Both the position numbers and the translations under genes were made by a program. Shown in pieces: positions 9,232-18,527 of a stretch of DNA of 64,000 nucleotides. The stretch's first letter is position 1. Each line of letters begins with the position of its first letter. The notes beneath the pieces were generated by a model, which saw only the letters and a program-made list of their open reading frames with translations, was not told the DNA's origin and ran no database searches. The DNA is from Marinimicrobium koreense (GTDB taxonomy: Bacteria > Pseudomonadota > Gammaproteobacteria > Pseudomonadales > Cellvibrionaceae): positions 2,790,001 to 2,854,000 of the forward strand of contig NZ_RJUK01000001.1 of assembly GCF_003762925.1 (NCBI RefSeq), given 5' to 3'.

Positions 9232-10050
9232 TTATAACCGCTCCAGGTAGCGTTTCAGAGCGGATTGCTTTTCTTCGTCCTGGTCGACGAACCGCACCGT
9301 CACCCGAACCACCTGGGTATCGGGATTGGCCTCGGCCGCCTGAAGGCTGTGTATATAGCCATTGAGTTGCGACGGTGCCTCGCCCTCATCGGATTCGATA
9401 TCCACCACCACGGCGTCAAACAGGCGGGGCAGGGCATCGGTACGCTGAATCAATCCGGTCAAGGCATCGGGAGACAGCTCCCGCAGCACACAGCGCAACC
9501 CCTCACCTCGGTTGCCGAGCCGCAACTGGGCCCGACCCTTGAGTTTTTTGGTTGAAGAGGAGGATGGCCGGGATTCCGGTTTCGGGGAGCGCGCTGCACC
9601 GCCGGTCAGCACATTGACCGAGTGCGCCGCGACCCCCTGGGCCGCGCTGTGAGCACCGGCTTTCGGGACTTTGCCCACGCGCGCCAACTGCTTGGTCACC
9701 TTGCGCAGAAGCTCTTCCGGGGTAAAGGGTTTGACCAGATAATCCGAAGCACCGGCCTCGACGGCCGCCACCACATGGTTTCGATCGCCCCGGCTGGTGA
9801 CCATGACGAAGGGCACATCGCCCCCTTCGGCCTGCTGGCGGACCGTGCGCAACAACTCTTCGCCGCTCATGTTGGGCATTTCCCAGTCCGACAGAATAAG
9901 GTCCATCGTCTGGTTTTTCATCGCCGCCAGCGCCCGATTGCCATCCACCGCTTCGAACACCTCCACCCCGGGAATGCGTTCACGGAGCTGCTTTTTCACC
10001 ATATCGCGGATGAAGCTGGCGTCATCGACCACCAGAATGCGAATTGCCAT
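9232..10050 (-). CDS. Response regulator with REC domain and PilZ-like C-terminal domain
   Basis: This encodes 272 residues. The receiver domain (1-125) has the acidic pair DD at 9-10, phospho-acceptor Asp55 in LSDWEMPN, and Lys107 in YLVKPF, so it should be phosphorylatable. A low-complexity Ser/Lys linker (about 125-170) leads to a 100-residue beta-rich domain ending in QSALKRYLERL that resembles PilZ. An RLGNR segment could be the RxxxR half of the c-di-GMP motif, but the DxSxxG half is not clear. Its position just upstream of a GGDEF-EAL gene suggests the two form a local c-di-GMP circuit. Confidence 0.85.
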   Translation of the reverse strand: MAIRILVVDDASFIRDMVKKQLRERIPGVEVFEAVDGNRALAAMKNQTMDLILSDWEMPNMSGEELLRTVRQQAEGGDVPFVMVTSRGDRNHVVAAVEAGASDYLVKPFTPEELLRKVTKQLARVGKVPKAGAHSAAQGVAAHSVNVLTGGAARSPKPESRPSSSSTKKLKGRAQLRLGNRGEGLRCVLRELSPDALTGLIQRTDALPRLFDAVVVDIESDEGEAPSQLNGYIHSLQAAEANPDTQVVRVTVRFVDQDEEKQSALKRYLERL

Positions 10051-10155
10051 TCAGTCACTCTCACGTTGTTTTTTGGCATACCGACAGGACGGGTATCGGC
10101 CGAACATGCCCAATAATGAGTAAGGGTAGCCGATTATGACGCCAATGGGGAATGC

Positions 10156-10542
10156 TCAGCCGGCAGAAAAGCGGCGTACGGGCGATTGCGTGGGGGCGGT
10201 TACGTAAGCCGGCTCCGGCAGTGGCGCCTGGCTGGCCTCTACCGCGGCCCGCATCCAGAACAACAGTTCGGAGGAGTCTTCAAGGACCACGTCGGGCAGT
10301 TGGTAGAAATGACTGACGGAAGAACCGGCGCCGCGCGGCTGAAGGGCGGGCATCGCCCGGTCAAGGTAGGGCTGGCGCGAGGCGTCGTCGACCCGGAAGT
10401 AGAGCCGATCGTCCGCCATGATCGCGAACAGGTGCTGCTGATGATAGAGCCCGATACCCGCAAAAATGCGCCGGTAAGACACCGGTGCCACTTGGGACAA
10501 GTGGTGCAGAGCGCGACTGAGTGCGGGCTGGCTGACAGACAA
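10156..10542 (-). CDS. TfoX/Sxy N-terminal-domain protein
   Basis: This encodes 128 residues. The core matches the TfoX N-terminal domain: RRIFAGIGLYHQQHLFAIM followed by DRLYFRVDDASRQPY, then a helical segment ending in ELLFWMRAAVEA. The C-terminal 20 residues are Pro-rich and look disordered. TfoX/Sxy regulates competence genes in Vibrio and Haemophilus, but stand-alone N-terminal-domain proteins are widespread and mostly uncharacterised. The neighbours give no competence context. Confidence 0.8.
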   Translation of the reverse strand: MSVSQPALSRALHHLSQVAPVSYRRIFAGIGLYHQQHLFAIMADDRLYFRVDDASRQPYLDRAMPALQPRGAGSSVSHFYQLPDVVLEDSSELLFWMRAAVEASQAPLPEPAYVTAPTQSPVRRFSAG

Positions 10543-10692
10543 GAGTCACTTCCTTTGGTTAACAGGTGGCTTCAAGCCGCAGGTAATACCGTTGAACGGC
10601 ACGAGTGTCCTGACTCGAAATTCGATTTTACGCGCCCTGCCCGCAGATGTAAGGGCCGGTTAAGATCTTTTTGTTGTTTGTAGAGGCCTTTT

Positions 10693-11466
10693 TTATGCGT
10701 TATCGCGAGTAAACACCCATTGGGCACCCTTGGACAGATCCTCATTATAGGCGTAGCCCTCGACATCAAACGCCTTCAGCGCCTCGGCGTCCTGGATGCG
10801 GTTCTGAATCGCGTAGGCCGCCATCAGTCCGCGGGCCTTCTTGGCGTAAAAACTGATGATCTTGTACTGACCGTTTTTCCAGTCCTTGAAGACCGGCGTG
10901 ATCAGCGGCGCCGAGAGCCGCTTCGGCTGGACCGATTTGAAATACTCATTGGAGGCGAGATTCACCACCACCGGGTTCTTCAGGGTAGCGAGTTGTTCGT
11001 TGATGGCCTGGGTCAGGCGCTCGCCCCAGAATTGGTAAAGGTTGTCGCCGCGCGGGTTCGCCAGTTTGGTGCCCATCTCCAGGCGATAGGGCTGAATCAG
11101 ATCGAGCGGGCGGAGCAGCCCGTAGAGTCCGGACAGGATGCGCAGATGTTTCTGGGCAAAGGTGAAATCGCCCGCCTTGAACTGCTCAGCATTCAGGCCG
11201 GTGTACACGTCCCCTTTGAAGGCCAGGGCCGCCTGTTTGGCGTTGCTTGAGGTGAAGGGTGTGTGCCACTGTTGGTAGCGGTCGTAGTTGAGCTGACCGA
11301 GCTTGTCGCTGAGGCTCATCAGGCTGGAGATGTCCTGGGGCGCCAGATCCCTGAGCACGCCAATCAACTCCCGGGACTGGTCCAGAAAATCCGGTTGGGT
11401 CGCTTTGTCGGTGACCGGCGCGGTTTCGAAATCCAGGGTTTTGGCGGGGGATAGCAACATCAACAT
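10693..11466 (-). CDS. yaaA: Peroxide stress protein YaaA (DUF328)
   Basis: This encodes 257 residues, the usual length of YaaA. The start is set at the ATG giving [14 protein letters not shown], which aligns with the E. coli N terminus; a short upstream extension in the same frame is not needed. Conserved stretches include [53 protein letters not shown] and [10 protein letters not shown]. YaaA lowers free iron and protects DNA and proteins during hydrogen peroxide stress; its fold also binds DNA. It stands alone here. Confidence 0.95.
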   Translation of the reverse strand: MLMLLSPAKTLDFETAPVTDKATQPDFLDQSRELIGVLRDLAPQDISSLMSLSDKLGQLNYDRYQQWHTPFTSSNAKQAALAFKGDVYTGLNAEQFKAGDFTFAQKHLRILSGLYGLLRPLDLIQPYRLEMGTKLANPRGDNLYQFWGERLTQAINEQLATLKNPVVVNLASNEYFKSVQPKRLSAPLITPVFKDWKNGQYKIISFYAKKARGLMAAYAIQNRIQDAEALKAFDVEGYAYNEDLSKGAQWVFTRDNA

Positions 11467-11568
11467 AACGAAAACGCTCACTGTCGGTAAGGCGGTTTAG
11501 TAAGGGCAGGCATGTGCTGCCGTTTTGCGGCTCCAGCGGACTACTGTGGCTTCACTGCTTTAGCTTCA

Positions 11569-12054
11569 TTACTCTGGCTTCAACACATCCTGCCACCAGT
11601 TCAGCGGCGTCGAACCATCGGTCGGGTCGTACACATTGCCGTACATCCAAGTGCTGTCCGGGTCTTTGCCCAATACCTCGTTCATGAGCTTTTCGATGGT
11701 TTCAAACCCGCAGCTGACGTGGATGGAGATCACCAGCATACGATCATTGTGCAGATCCAGCTCACCCCCGAGCTTTTCCAGCGCCGGCACCAGCGCATCG
11801 GCAATGGGCGCCATATCGCCCTTGGTGAACACCCGCAGGCTGAGGTTGCCGCTGCGCCGCACCAGCTCGATTTCCTGGGTCTGGGGTAGCAGCCGAACGG
11901 TGTCGCCGCTGGCAATGCCCTGGGCAAAAGCGGGGGAGCGCACCAGCTGCAGGTCACCGGACTCCAGTTCATTGACCGGCAACTGTTCCACAATCGGCTG
12001 GCCGTCCGGCCGGGTACCGGCAAATAATTCGATGGTGCGCAACGCTTTCTTCAT
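11569..12054 (-). CDS. DUF4265-like protein
   Basis: This encodes 161 residues from the ATG at 12054, preceded by a GGGGGA ribosome site. It contains a central pattern GDLQLVRSPAFAQGIASGDTVRL followed by LVRRSGNLSLRVF, which fits the DUF4265 family, and a C-terminal acidic half with SWMYGNVYDP-like residues. The function is unknown. It is divergent from the M48 protease gene with 88 bases between starts, so they may share a control region. No signal peptide or membrane segment is visible. Confidence 0.6.
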   Translation of the reverse strand: MKKALRTIELFAGTRPDGQPIVEQLPVNELESGDLQLVRSPAFAQGIASGDTVRLLPQTQEIELVRRSGNLSLRVFTKGDMAPIADALVPALEKLGGELDLHNDRMLVISIHVSCGFETIEKLMNEVLGKDPDSTWMYGNVYDPTDGSTPLNWWQDVLKPE

Positions 12055-12142
12055 TCGGGTCCCCCTGCTATAAAGGGCAACATTATACACACTGAGCCCA
12101 TTGAACCCGATGGGCCCATGCCGTCACTGGAGGACCTCTCTC

Positions 12143-13429
12143 ATGAAACGCTGTCTGTCTCTGCTGGCCGTCACTGGCCTGATACTGGGCGCCACGGCCT
12201 GTTCCGTCAATCCGGTCACCGGGGAGCGTCAACTGACCCTGATGTCCGCCGATCAGGAGCTGGCGATCGGCGCCGAAAACTATCAGCCGAGCCAGCAATC
12301 CCAGGGGGGCCGTTATGTCGTCGACCCTGAATTGGGGCTCTACGTCAGCCAGGTCATGGACAAGCTCGCGGCGGTCAGCGATCGTCCCGGCCTGCCCTAT
12401 GAAATCGTGGTGCTGAATAACGGGGTCCCCAACGCCTGGGCTCTGCCCGGCGGCAAGATGGCGATTAACCGGGGGCTGTTGGTGGAACTTGAGGACGAGG
12501 CTCAACTGGCGTCGGTACTCGGCCACGAAATTGTCCATGCCGCCGCACGCCACAGCGCCTCGCAGCAAACGCGCAATGTGCTGTTGCAGGCCGGAATGCT
12601 AGCCGCCGGAGTGGCCGCTTCGCAGTCCGATTCCGAGTATGCCGGGCTGGCCATGGGTGCAGTCGGCGTGGGCGCCATGGCCTGGCAGGCCAAGTACAGT
12701 CGCAGTCACGAGCTCGAATCGGACCGCTATGGCATCCAGTACATGGTGGAAGCCGGCTACGACCCCCAGGCCGCCGTAGAGCTGCAACAGACGTTCGTTC
12801 GACTGTCGGAAGGTCGTCAGAGCAACTGGCTGGACGGGCTTTTCGCCAGCCACCCGCCCTCCCAGGAGCGCGTCAACGCGAACAAGGCGCTGGCCGAGCA
12901 GTACGGCGGGGGCGTGCGCAACAAGGCGGCCTTCGATCGGGCCATGGCGCAGTTGCGGCGCGATCAGCCCGCCTACGAGCAGTATCAGCAGGCCCAGAAA
13001 GCCGCATCTGAAAAACAGTATGACCGCGCTCTGGCCTTAGTGGAGCAGGCCATTGACCACCAGCCCAAAGAAAACCTGTTCTGGGAGTTGAAAGGGCAGT
13101 TGTTAATGCAGAAAAAGCAGCCCGGCGAGGCCATTGCCGCCTTCGACCGCTCCATCGCGGCCAACCCGGAGTTCTTCCGCCCACTGGTCTACCGGGGTCT
13201 GCTGCATAAACAGCAGAACAATACTCGCCAGGCGCGGGAGGATCTGGAGCAGAGTCGCCAGCTGCTGCCGACCCAGCTTGGCAGTTACCACCTGGGTGAG
13301 CTGGCCCAACAGCGAGGCGATCGCGAGGCGGCCGTGAGTTATTACCGTGAAGTGGCCTCCGGCGGCGGCGAGCTGGGCGAAGCGGCCCAGAGCAAGCTCT
13401 CGCAGTTGGGCGTGCAGGCCGGGTCCTGA
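12143..13429 (+). CDS. M48-family metalloprotease lipoprotein with C-terminal TPRs (BepA/LoiP-like)
   Basis: This encodes 428 residues. The start at 12143 follows GGAGG and gives a lipoprotein signal with a lipobox ending GATAC, so it should be attached to a membrane in the periplasm. The zinc motif HEIVH is at residues 128-132, and the third ligand lies in HELESDRYG about 60 residues later. The C-terminal 150 residues are TPR-like repeats. This matches the BepA layout, a protease and chaperone for outer-membrane assembly, although the lipobox is more like LoiP/YcaL. The exact paralogue cannot be fixed from sequence alone. Confidence 0.9.
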   Translation: MKRCLSLLAVTGLILGATACSVNPVTGERQLTLMSADQELAIGAENYQPSQQSQGGRYVVDPELGLYVSQVMDKLAAVSDRPGLPYEIVVLNNGVPNAWALPGGKMAINRGLLVELEDEAQLASVLGHEIVHAAARHSASQQTRNVLLQAGMLAAGVAASQSDSEYAGLAMGAVGVGAMAWQAKYSRSHELESDRYGIQYMVEAGYDPQAAVELQQTFVRLSEGRQSNWLDGLFASHPPSQERVNANKALAEQYGGGVRNKAAFDRAMAQLRRDQPAYEQYQQAQKAASEKQYDRALALVEQAIDHQPKENLFWELKGQLLMQKKQPGEAIAAFDRSIAANPEFFRPLVYRGLLHKQQNNTRQAREDLEQSRQLLPTQLGSYHLGELAQQRGDREAAVSYYREVASGGGELGEAAQSKLSQLGVQAGS

Positions 13430-13443
13430 CCGTCCGGAACACC

Positions 13444-13468
13444 GGGAGTCGGGCTCACCCCGGCTCCC
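13444..13468. terminator. GC-rich hairpin after the M48 protease gene
   Basis: A 10-bp stem (GGGAGTCGGG with CCCGGCTCCC, one G-U pair on the RNA) with a 5-base loop starts 14 bases after the protease stop. No T-run follows it; a TATACT -10-like box at 13477-13482 does. It may act as a weak terminator or simply separate the protease from the TRAP operon. Confidence 0.4.
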
Positions 13469-13516
13469 TAATTCGGTATACTGCGCGCTTCGAAGCACCC
13501 AGACTCCATAATCATA

Positions 13517-14101
13517 ATGCCCGAAGACACCCAGACTCCTAAGCCACTGGCCGCCGTTCGTGCGCTGATCCGCGCGCTTGACGCCTGCACCGAAGGGCTC
13601 GGGCGCACCGTCGCCTGGCTCGCCCCGGTCATGGTCGTCATTACCTGCACCGTCGTATTGCTGCGCTACGGCCTGGGACAAGGCTCGGTGGCACTGCAGG
13701 AGTCCGTCACCTACATGCACGCCGCGCTGTTCATGCTCGGGGCGGGCTACGCGCTCAAGCACCACAAGCAGGTACGGGTCGATATTCTCTATCGTCGCTT
13801 CAGCCCCGAGGGGCGCGCCTGGGTGGATGCCCTGGGCAGCCTGGTGTTTCTGATCCCCTTGGCGATGTTTATTGGCTGGATCAGCCAGGACTTCGTGCGC
13901 AGCGCCTGGCGCATCCGGGAAGTCTCGGCCGACTCCGGTGGCCTGCCCTGGGTTTACCTGCTCAAGAGCCTGATTCCTCTACTGGCGGTGACGCTACTGC
14001 TGCAAGCGGTCGCAGAAGTCCTGCGCAATCTCTTGCGACTGATGGGCTATCCGGCCCCCGGCAGCGCGCCAACCGATGAGGCCGGGGAGGAGGAATGCTG
14101 A
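13517..14101 (+). CDS. TRAP transporter small permease (DctQ type)
   Basis: This encodes 194 residues with four hydrophobic segments and the DctQ features LQESVTYMHAALFMLGAGYALKHHKQVRVDI and PWVYLLKSLIPL. It is the small membrane subunit of a tripartite ATP-independent periplasmic transporter, which takes up organic acids using an ion gradient. The last 7 bases overlap the large permease gene, as is usual. The binding protein gene is not adjacent; a candidate lies about 2 kb downstream on the opposite strand. Confidence 0.93.
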   Translation: MPEDTQTPKPLAAVRALIRALDACTEGLGRTVAWLAPVMVVITCTVVLLRYGLGQGSVALQESVTYMHAALFMLGAGYALKHHKQVRVDILYRRFSPEGRAWVDALGSLVFLIPLAMFIGWISQDFVRSAWRIREVSADSGGLPWVYLLKSLIPLLAVTLLLQAVAEVLRNLLRLMGYPAPGSAPTDEAGEEEC

Positions 14102-15465
14102 TCGAGCTGATTCCACTGCTGATGTTCGCCGCGGTCTGCGCGGTATTGATGCTCGGCTATTCGGTGGCCTTTACCCTGGCCGGTGTGGCCCTGGTGTTTG
14201 CCGGGTTCGGCATCGTGACCGGCGTCTTTGAGCCCAACCTGTTGCGCACTTTTCCCAGCCGCATCTACGGCATCATGGCCAATTACACCCTGGTGGCTGT
14301 GCCCCTGTTCGTCTTTATGGGCACCCTGCTGGAAAAATCCCGGCTGGCGGAAGAGCTTCTGGAAAATATGAGCCGCGCCTGCCGAAGCCTGCCCGGCGGA
14401 CTGGGCCTGTCGGTCATCATTGTGGGGGCGCTGCTCGCCGCCAGTACCGGTATCGTGGGCGCCACCGTGGTGACGATGGGCCTGATTTCGCTGCCCACCA
14501 TGTTGCGCCAGGGCTATCACCCGTCGCTCGCCGCAGGCACCATCTGCGCCACGGGCACCCTCGGGCAGATCATCCCGCCCTCCATCGCCCTGGTGTTGCT
14601 CGGTGACGTCCTGTCCAATGCCTACCAGCGGGCCCAACTCTCTCAGGGGATATTCAGCCCGGAGACGCTTTCGGTGGGGGATCTGTTTGTCGGCGCGCTG
14701 ATCCCCGGACTGGTACTGGTCAGCCTCTATCTGCTGTACATGCTTCTGGTCGCCCGGTGGCGGCCCACGCTCGCGCCCGCCGCACCGAGTGAGGAGCGGA
14801 TTTCCACCGGTCGTCTGTGGCTCAGTCTGGTGCCCGTATCGGCGCTGATCATTCTGGTACTGGGCTCTATCCTGTTGGGTATTGCGACACCGACCGAAGC
14901 CGCCGGCGTGGGCGCACTCGGCGCCGCGTTGCTGGCCCTGCTTAAAGGTAAACTCGACCTCGCCCGACTCAAAGAGGTGGCCCGCAGCACTACCATGACC
15001 AGTGCCATGATTTTCACCATCCTGATTGGCGCCTCGCTGTTCTCTCTGGTGTTCCGGGGTTTCGGCGGGGAAGAACTGGTGGAAGGCTTCTTCCATCAAT
15101 TGCCGGGCGGGGTGTTCACCGCCATGCTGGTGGTGATGGTGATCATTTTTCTGCTGGGCTTTATTCTCGATTTTATTGAAATCACCTTTGTGGTCGTCCC
15201 CATAGTGGGCCCGGTGCTACTGGCCATGGGGGTCGATCCCATCTGGCTGGGGATCATGATTGCCCTCAACCTGCAGACTTCTTTCCTCACCCCGCCGTTT
15301 GGCTTCGCCCTGTTCTACCTGCGTGGGGTGGCACCCGCCTCGGTCGCCACCAGTGCCCTGTATCGTGGCGTGATTCCGTTTATTGTGCTGCAATTGCTGG
15401 TACTCTGTGCTCTGGCGCTGTGGCCGGGGCTTGCCACCTGGCTACCGCAGCAACTATCCCTGTAA
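14095..15465 (+). CDS. TRAP transporter large permease (DctM type)
   Basis: This encodes 456 residues with about 12 membrane segments. Typical DctM motifs are present: SRIYGIMANYTLVAVPLFVFMG, STGIVGATVVTMGLISLPTML, GTLGQIIPPSIALVLLGD and TPTEAAGVGALGA. It is the transport channel of the TRAP system and partners the overlapping DctQ gene. It has a slightly longer central loop around residues 175-200 than compact DctM proteins. The substrate depends on the binding protein; the TakP-like protein at 17334-18527 suggests 2-oxo acids. Confidence 0.95.
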   Translation: MLIELIPLLMFAAVCAVLMLGYSVAFTLAGVALVFAGFGIVTGVFEPNLLRTFPSRIYGIMANYTLVAVPLFVFMGTLLEKSRLAEELLENMSRACRSLPGGLGLSVIIVGALLAASTGIVGATVVTMGLISLPTMLRQGYHPSLAAGTICATGTLGQIIPPSIALVLLGDVLSNAYQRAQLSQGIFSPETLSVGDLFVGALIPGLVLVSLYLLYMLLVARWRPTLAPAAPSEERISTGRLWLSLVPVSALIILVLGSILLGIATPTEAAGVGALGAALLALLKGKLDLARLKEVARSTTMTSAMIFTILIGASLFSLVFRGFGGEELVEGFFHQLPGGVFTAMLVVMVIIFLLGFILDFIEITFVVVPIVGPVLLAMGVDPIWLGIMIALNLQTSFLTPPFGFALFYLRGVAPASVATSALYRGVIPFIVLQLLVLCALALWPGLATWLPQQLSL

Positions 15466-15506
15466 AATCAGCATTCCATTACTGAATTATTCGAGGTACT
15501 GAGTTC

Positions 15507-15905
15507 ATGGCCATGCAAGGCATTGATGAGGATCCCACCCCCCACGGTGAACTGACCCTGCAAACCCTGTCCATGCCCGCCGACACCAATCCCTATGGCG
15601 ATATTTTTGGCGGCTGGCTGATGACCCAAATGGATCTGGGCGGTGCGATTCTCGCTCAGGAAGTGGCCAAGGGGCGGGTCACTACCGTGGCCGTGGGCAG
15701 CATGGTGTTTTTGCGGCCAGTACCTGTCGGGGCGACCGTGAGTGTTTATGCCAGCACACTGGATGTCGGGCGCACCTCCATCCGCACCCTGATCGAAGTC
15801 TGGATCAAGGAATGCGGTAACCGCGACATGACCAAAGTGACCGAGGGCGAATATGTTTATGTCGCCATCGACGACAATGGCCGGACCCGGCCGGTGCCCA
15901 AATAA
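15507..15905 (+). CDS. Acyl-CoA thioesterase (YciA-like hotdog fold)
   Basis: This encodes 132 residues, the usual YciA length, from an ATG preceded by GAGGT. The hotdog catalytic region NPYGDIFGGWLMTQMDLGGAI, with the conserved Asp and the preceding Asn, is intact. SMVFLRPVPVGATVSVYA and SIRTLIEVWI form the expected strands. YciA hydrolyses a broad range of acyl-CoA esters in the cytoplasm. It lies 41 bases after dctM and could be read from the same transcript, though no functional link is evident. Confidence 0.9.
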   Translation: MAMQGIDEDPTPHGELTLQTLSMPADTNPYGDIFGGWLMTQMDLGGAILAQEVAKGRVTTVAVGSMVFLRPVPVGATVSVYASTLDVGRTSIRTLIEVWIKECGNRDMTKVTEGEYVYVAIDDNGRTRPVPK

Positions 15906-16071
15906 CCGTCCTCCCAAAGGCGCGCGGCTTTACAGTCGCGCCTGCTCGATCCCGCCAAAATCCCGCGCTTACACGACTTTACTAACAAATCTTAACCGCT
16001 ACCTTTACAGTATTCTGCTAGTTTTTAATGACCCGATGGGGTCGCGAATACAGTTGAAGGAAGACAGGTCC

Positions 16072-16638
16072 ATGATAAAAGACGATGCTCAACGCTACGG
16101 TTGGTTGTCCATCACCGTGCACTGGCTGTCCGCTCTGTTGGTGATCGCCATTTTTGGCATTGGATTCTACATGGTGGACCTGACGTACTACGACAAGGGC
16201 TATCACGAACTCCCCAAACTGCATGTCAGTCTCGGACTGTTGCTGGCCATGCTGTTGATTGTGCGAATCGGCTGGCGGGTCAGTCAGCGGGGTAAGCCAC
16301 AGCCGCTGCCCAACCACAGTCGTAAGATCCGCCTCGCGGCAGCTTCAATGAAACATCTCCTGTATCTGTTGATGCTGGTGATGGTCGTGACCGGCTATCT
16401 GATCAATACCGCCAAGGGCGATTCCGCGGATTTTTTTGAACTGTTCAGTGTGCCCGCCACCTGGCAATTGAGTTCTGATGGCGTCGATCTGGTTGGAGAA
16501 ATCCATGAGATCGCCGCCTGGCTGCTGATTCTTCTGGCGCTCGCCCACGCCGGCGCGGCGCTTTGGCACCATTTTGTGATCCGGGATCGGACCTTGCTGC
16601 GTATGCTTCGCCCTGGTAAATCCGACCCCAACCCGTAA
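16072..16638 (+). CDS. Cytochrome b561 family protein
   Basis: This encodes 188 residues with four membrane helices. The start is the ATG after GGAAGACAGG; the open frame further upstream overlaps the thioesterase gene and lacks the family N terminus YGWLSITVHWLSALLV. Paired His residues for two b hemes are visible in ITVHW, LHVSLG, LLYLLMLV and IHEIAAW or HAGAALWHHF. These proteins move electrons from quinol across the inner membrane. It is 36 bases upstream of yceI, a pairing common in proteobacteria. Confidence 0.92.
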   Translation: MIKDDAQRYGWLSITVHWLSALLVIAIFGIGFYMVDLTYYDKGYHELPKLHVSLGLLLAMLLIVRIGWRVSQRGKPQPLPNHSRKIRLAAASMKHLLYLLMLVMVVTGYLINTAKGDSADFFELFSVPATWQLSSDGVDLVGEIHEIAAWLLILLALAHAGAALWHHFVIRDRTLLRMLRPGKSDPNP

Positions 16639-16674
16639 ACCACTCTTGTTTCTCAACCGTTAAGGAGTAAGACC

Positions 16675-17256
16675 ATGAAAAAGACGTTAGCCGCATTGAC
16701 TCTGAGCAGTATTGGTTTGGCCAGTGTTCCGGCAATGGCCGCCGACTATGTGATCGACACCAAAGGCGCACACGCCGCCATCAACTTCAAAATTCAGCAC
16801 CTGGGCTACAGCTGGCTGACCGGTCGATTTAACGACTTCGAAGGCAGCTTCAGCTACGACGCCGACAAGGTCGAAGACAGCAAAATCACCGTGACCGTCG
16901 ATACCAGCAGCATCGACAGCAATCACGCCGAACGTGACAAGCACCTGCGCAGCGATGATTTCCTGAGCACCGACAAACACGGCGAAGCCAAGTTTGTCAG
17001 CAAGCGCATTGAAAATGTTGAAGACAATGGCGAAGAATTTGATGTCGTCGGCGACCTGACCCTGCACGGTGTCACCAAAGAAATCACCATCGAAGTGGAA
17101 AAGGTCGGCGAGGGTGAAGACCCCTGGGGCGGCTACCGTGTTGGCTTCGAAGGCGACGTTGAGCTGACCCTGAAAGACTTCGGCATCGACTATGATCTGG
17201 GCCCGGCATCGCGCGTGGTCCACATGGAACTGCACATTGAAGGCATTCGTCAGTAA
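16675..17256 (+). CDS. Periplasmic YceI-family protein
   Basis: This encodes 193 residues with a ribosome site TAAGGAG and a signal peptide cleaved after AMA. The mature protein has the YceI pattern: YVIDTKGAHAAINFKIQHLGYSWLTGRF, then HAERDKHLRSDDFL and LTLHGVTKEITIEV. YceI proteins have a lipocalin-like barrel that binds polyisoprenoid lipids or quinones; in several bacteria they are induced by acid or osmotic stress. Coupling with the upstream cytochrome b561 supports a quinone-related redox role. A strong terminator follows. Confidence 0.95.
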   Translation: MKKTLAALTLSSIGLASVPAMAADYVIDTKGAHAAINFKIQHLGYSWLTGRFNDFEGSFSYDADKVEDSKITVTVDTSSIDSNHAERDKHLRSDDFLSTDKHGEAKFVSKRIENVEDNGEEFDVVGDLTLHGVTKEITIEVEKVGEGEDPWGGYRVGFEGDVELTLKDFGIDYDLGPASRVVHMELHIEGIRQ

Positions 17257-17273
17257 ACCTGATTTTGCGTTGA

Positions 17274-17312
17274 CCAAAAAAACAGCGGGGCCTTTGTGCC
17301 CCGCTGTTTTTT
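17274..17312. terminator. Bidirectional rho-independent terminator
   Basis: A perfect 9-bp stem (ACAGCGGGG at 17282-17290 pairing with 17299-17307) has an 8-base loop, an A-run on its left and eight Ts on its right. It can stop transcription of yceI on the + strand and of the TRAP binding protein gene on the - strand. Confidence 0.92.
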
Positions 17313-17333
17313 TTGCCTGCGCCAATACGCTGG

Positions 17334-18527
17334 TTATTCTTCCCCGTCGGGCCCGACCGCGTCCGCTGTTACCTGCTCGCGAATGTCGTAATAGGTGTGT
17401 TCCGTTATTTTGTGATAGTCGGTCACGTCCGCCAAAAAGGTCCGATAGGAATCCCACACTTTTCGAAACAGCGGATCTTCCTCGGCCTGCTGTTCGAAGA
17501 GTTCCCTGGAGATATCATATAGGCGTTGAATCACATCGTCCGGTAGGCGCCGCAGCTCTGTACCCTCTTTCGCCACCATATCGTTCAGCGCGCGAGGATT
17601 TCGCGCGGTGTATTGATCCAACATGTCCTGGTTCGCGGCGCGGGCCGCGTGGGTGACAATGGCCTGAAGGTCGTCCGGCAACGCCTCGAACGCGGGCTTG
17701 TTGACCAACAGCTCCAGCGTCGAACCCGGCTCCTGCCAACCCGGGTAGTAGTAATACCGAGCGATCTGATCAAACCCGAAGGCCTGATCGTTGGACGGCC
17801 CCACCCATTCGGCGGCGTCGATCACCCCCGTCTGCAATGAGGTATAGAGTTCGCCGCCGGGGATATTCACTGAACTGCCACCGGCGCGATTGAACACATC
17901 CCCCGCCAGACCCGGAATACGCATTTTCAGCCCGCGCAGGTCCTCAATGCTGTTAATCTCTTTGTTGAACCAGCCGGCCATCTGAATGCCGGTGTTGCCG
18001 CCGGGAAAGGGAATGATATTGAAGGGCGCGTAGACCTCTCGCCACAATTCCAGGCCGCCGCCGTGGTGCAACCAGGCGTTCATTTCCTGGGCGTTCATGC
18101 CAAACGGAATGGTGGTAAAAAACTGTGCGGCGGGGGCTTTGCCACGCCAGTAGTAGCTGCCGCCGTGGCCCATTTCCGCACTGCCATCCGACACCGCATC
18201 AAACACGCCCATGGCGGGCACGATTTCCCCGGCGCCGTACACGCGGATCTGCAAACGGCCGCCACTCATGGCCTCCACCATATTGGCAAATTCCTGCGCG
18301 GTGGTGCCCAGGCCGGGAAAATCCTTCGGCCAGGTGGTGACCATGCGCCACTGGTACACACGTTGCTCCTGCACCTCACCATCGACCATGACCGCCACTT
18401 TGTCGGTGGCCTTTTCCATGACCAACAGGGAAAACAGGGCCGCCACCAGGGCGACCAGTAGCAGAATGATCAGAGGGGACCAACGGGGTTTGGAGGTTGT
18501 GTTTTTGGAGGTTGCGTTCATAGTCAC
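17334..18527 (-). CDS. TRAP transporter substrate-binding protein (DctP family, TakP-like)
   Basis: This encodes 397 residues. A membrane-spanning uncleaved signal or signal anchor is at about 17-37. The mature part has VTTWPKDFPGLGTTAQEFANMVEAMSGGR at its start, FPGGNTGIQMAGWF and GLKMRIPGLAGDVF in the middle, and AAEWVGPSNDQAFG; these resemble the TakP group that binds 2-oxo acids such as pyruvate. It probably serves the DctQM permeases at 13.5-15.5 kb, although it is convergent with them and separated by three unrelated genes. The substrate is inferred from family resemblance only. Confidence 0.9.
   Translation of the reverse strand: MTMNATSKNTTSKPRWSPLIILLLVALVAALFSLLVMEKATDKVAVMVDGEVQEQRVYQWRMVTTWPKDFPGLGTTAQEFANMVEAMSGGRLQIRVYGAGEIVPAMGVFDAVSDGSAEMGHGGSYYWRGKAPAAQFFTTIPFGMNAQEMNAWLHHGGGLELWREVYAPFNIIPFPGGNTGIQMAGWFNKEINSIEDLRGLKMRIPGLAGDVFNRAGGSSVNIPGGELYTSLQTGVIDAAEWVGPSNDQAFGFDQIARYYYYPGWQEPGSTLELLVNKPAFEALPDDLQAIVTHAARAANQDMLDQYTARNPRALNDMVAKEGTELRRLPDDVIQRLYDISRELFEQQAEEDPLFRKVWDSYRTFLADVTDYHKITEHTYYDIREQVTADAVGPDGEE

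Noticed and set aside
8150-9365. Long + strand open frames opposite the MHYT-GGDEF-EAL gene
   Set aside because: They are shadows of a well-supported gene with clear domain motifs; high GC content keeps antisense frames open.
13477-13482. TATACT as a promoter for the TRAP genes
   Set aside because: No acceptable -35 element is found at the right distance, so it was not listed as a promoter.
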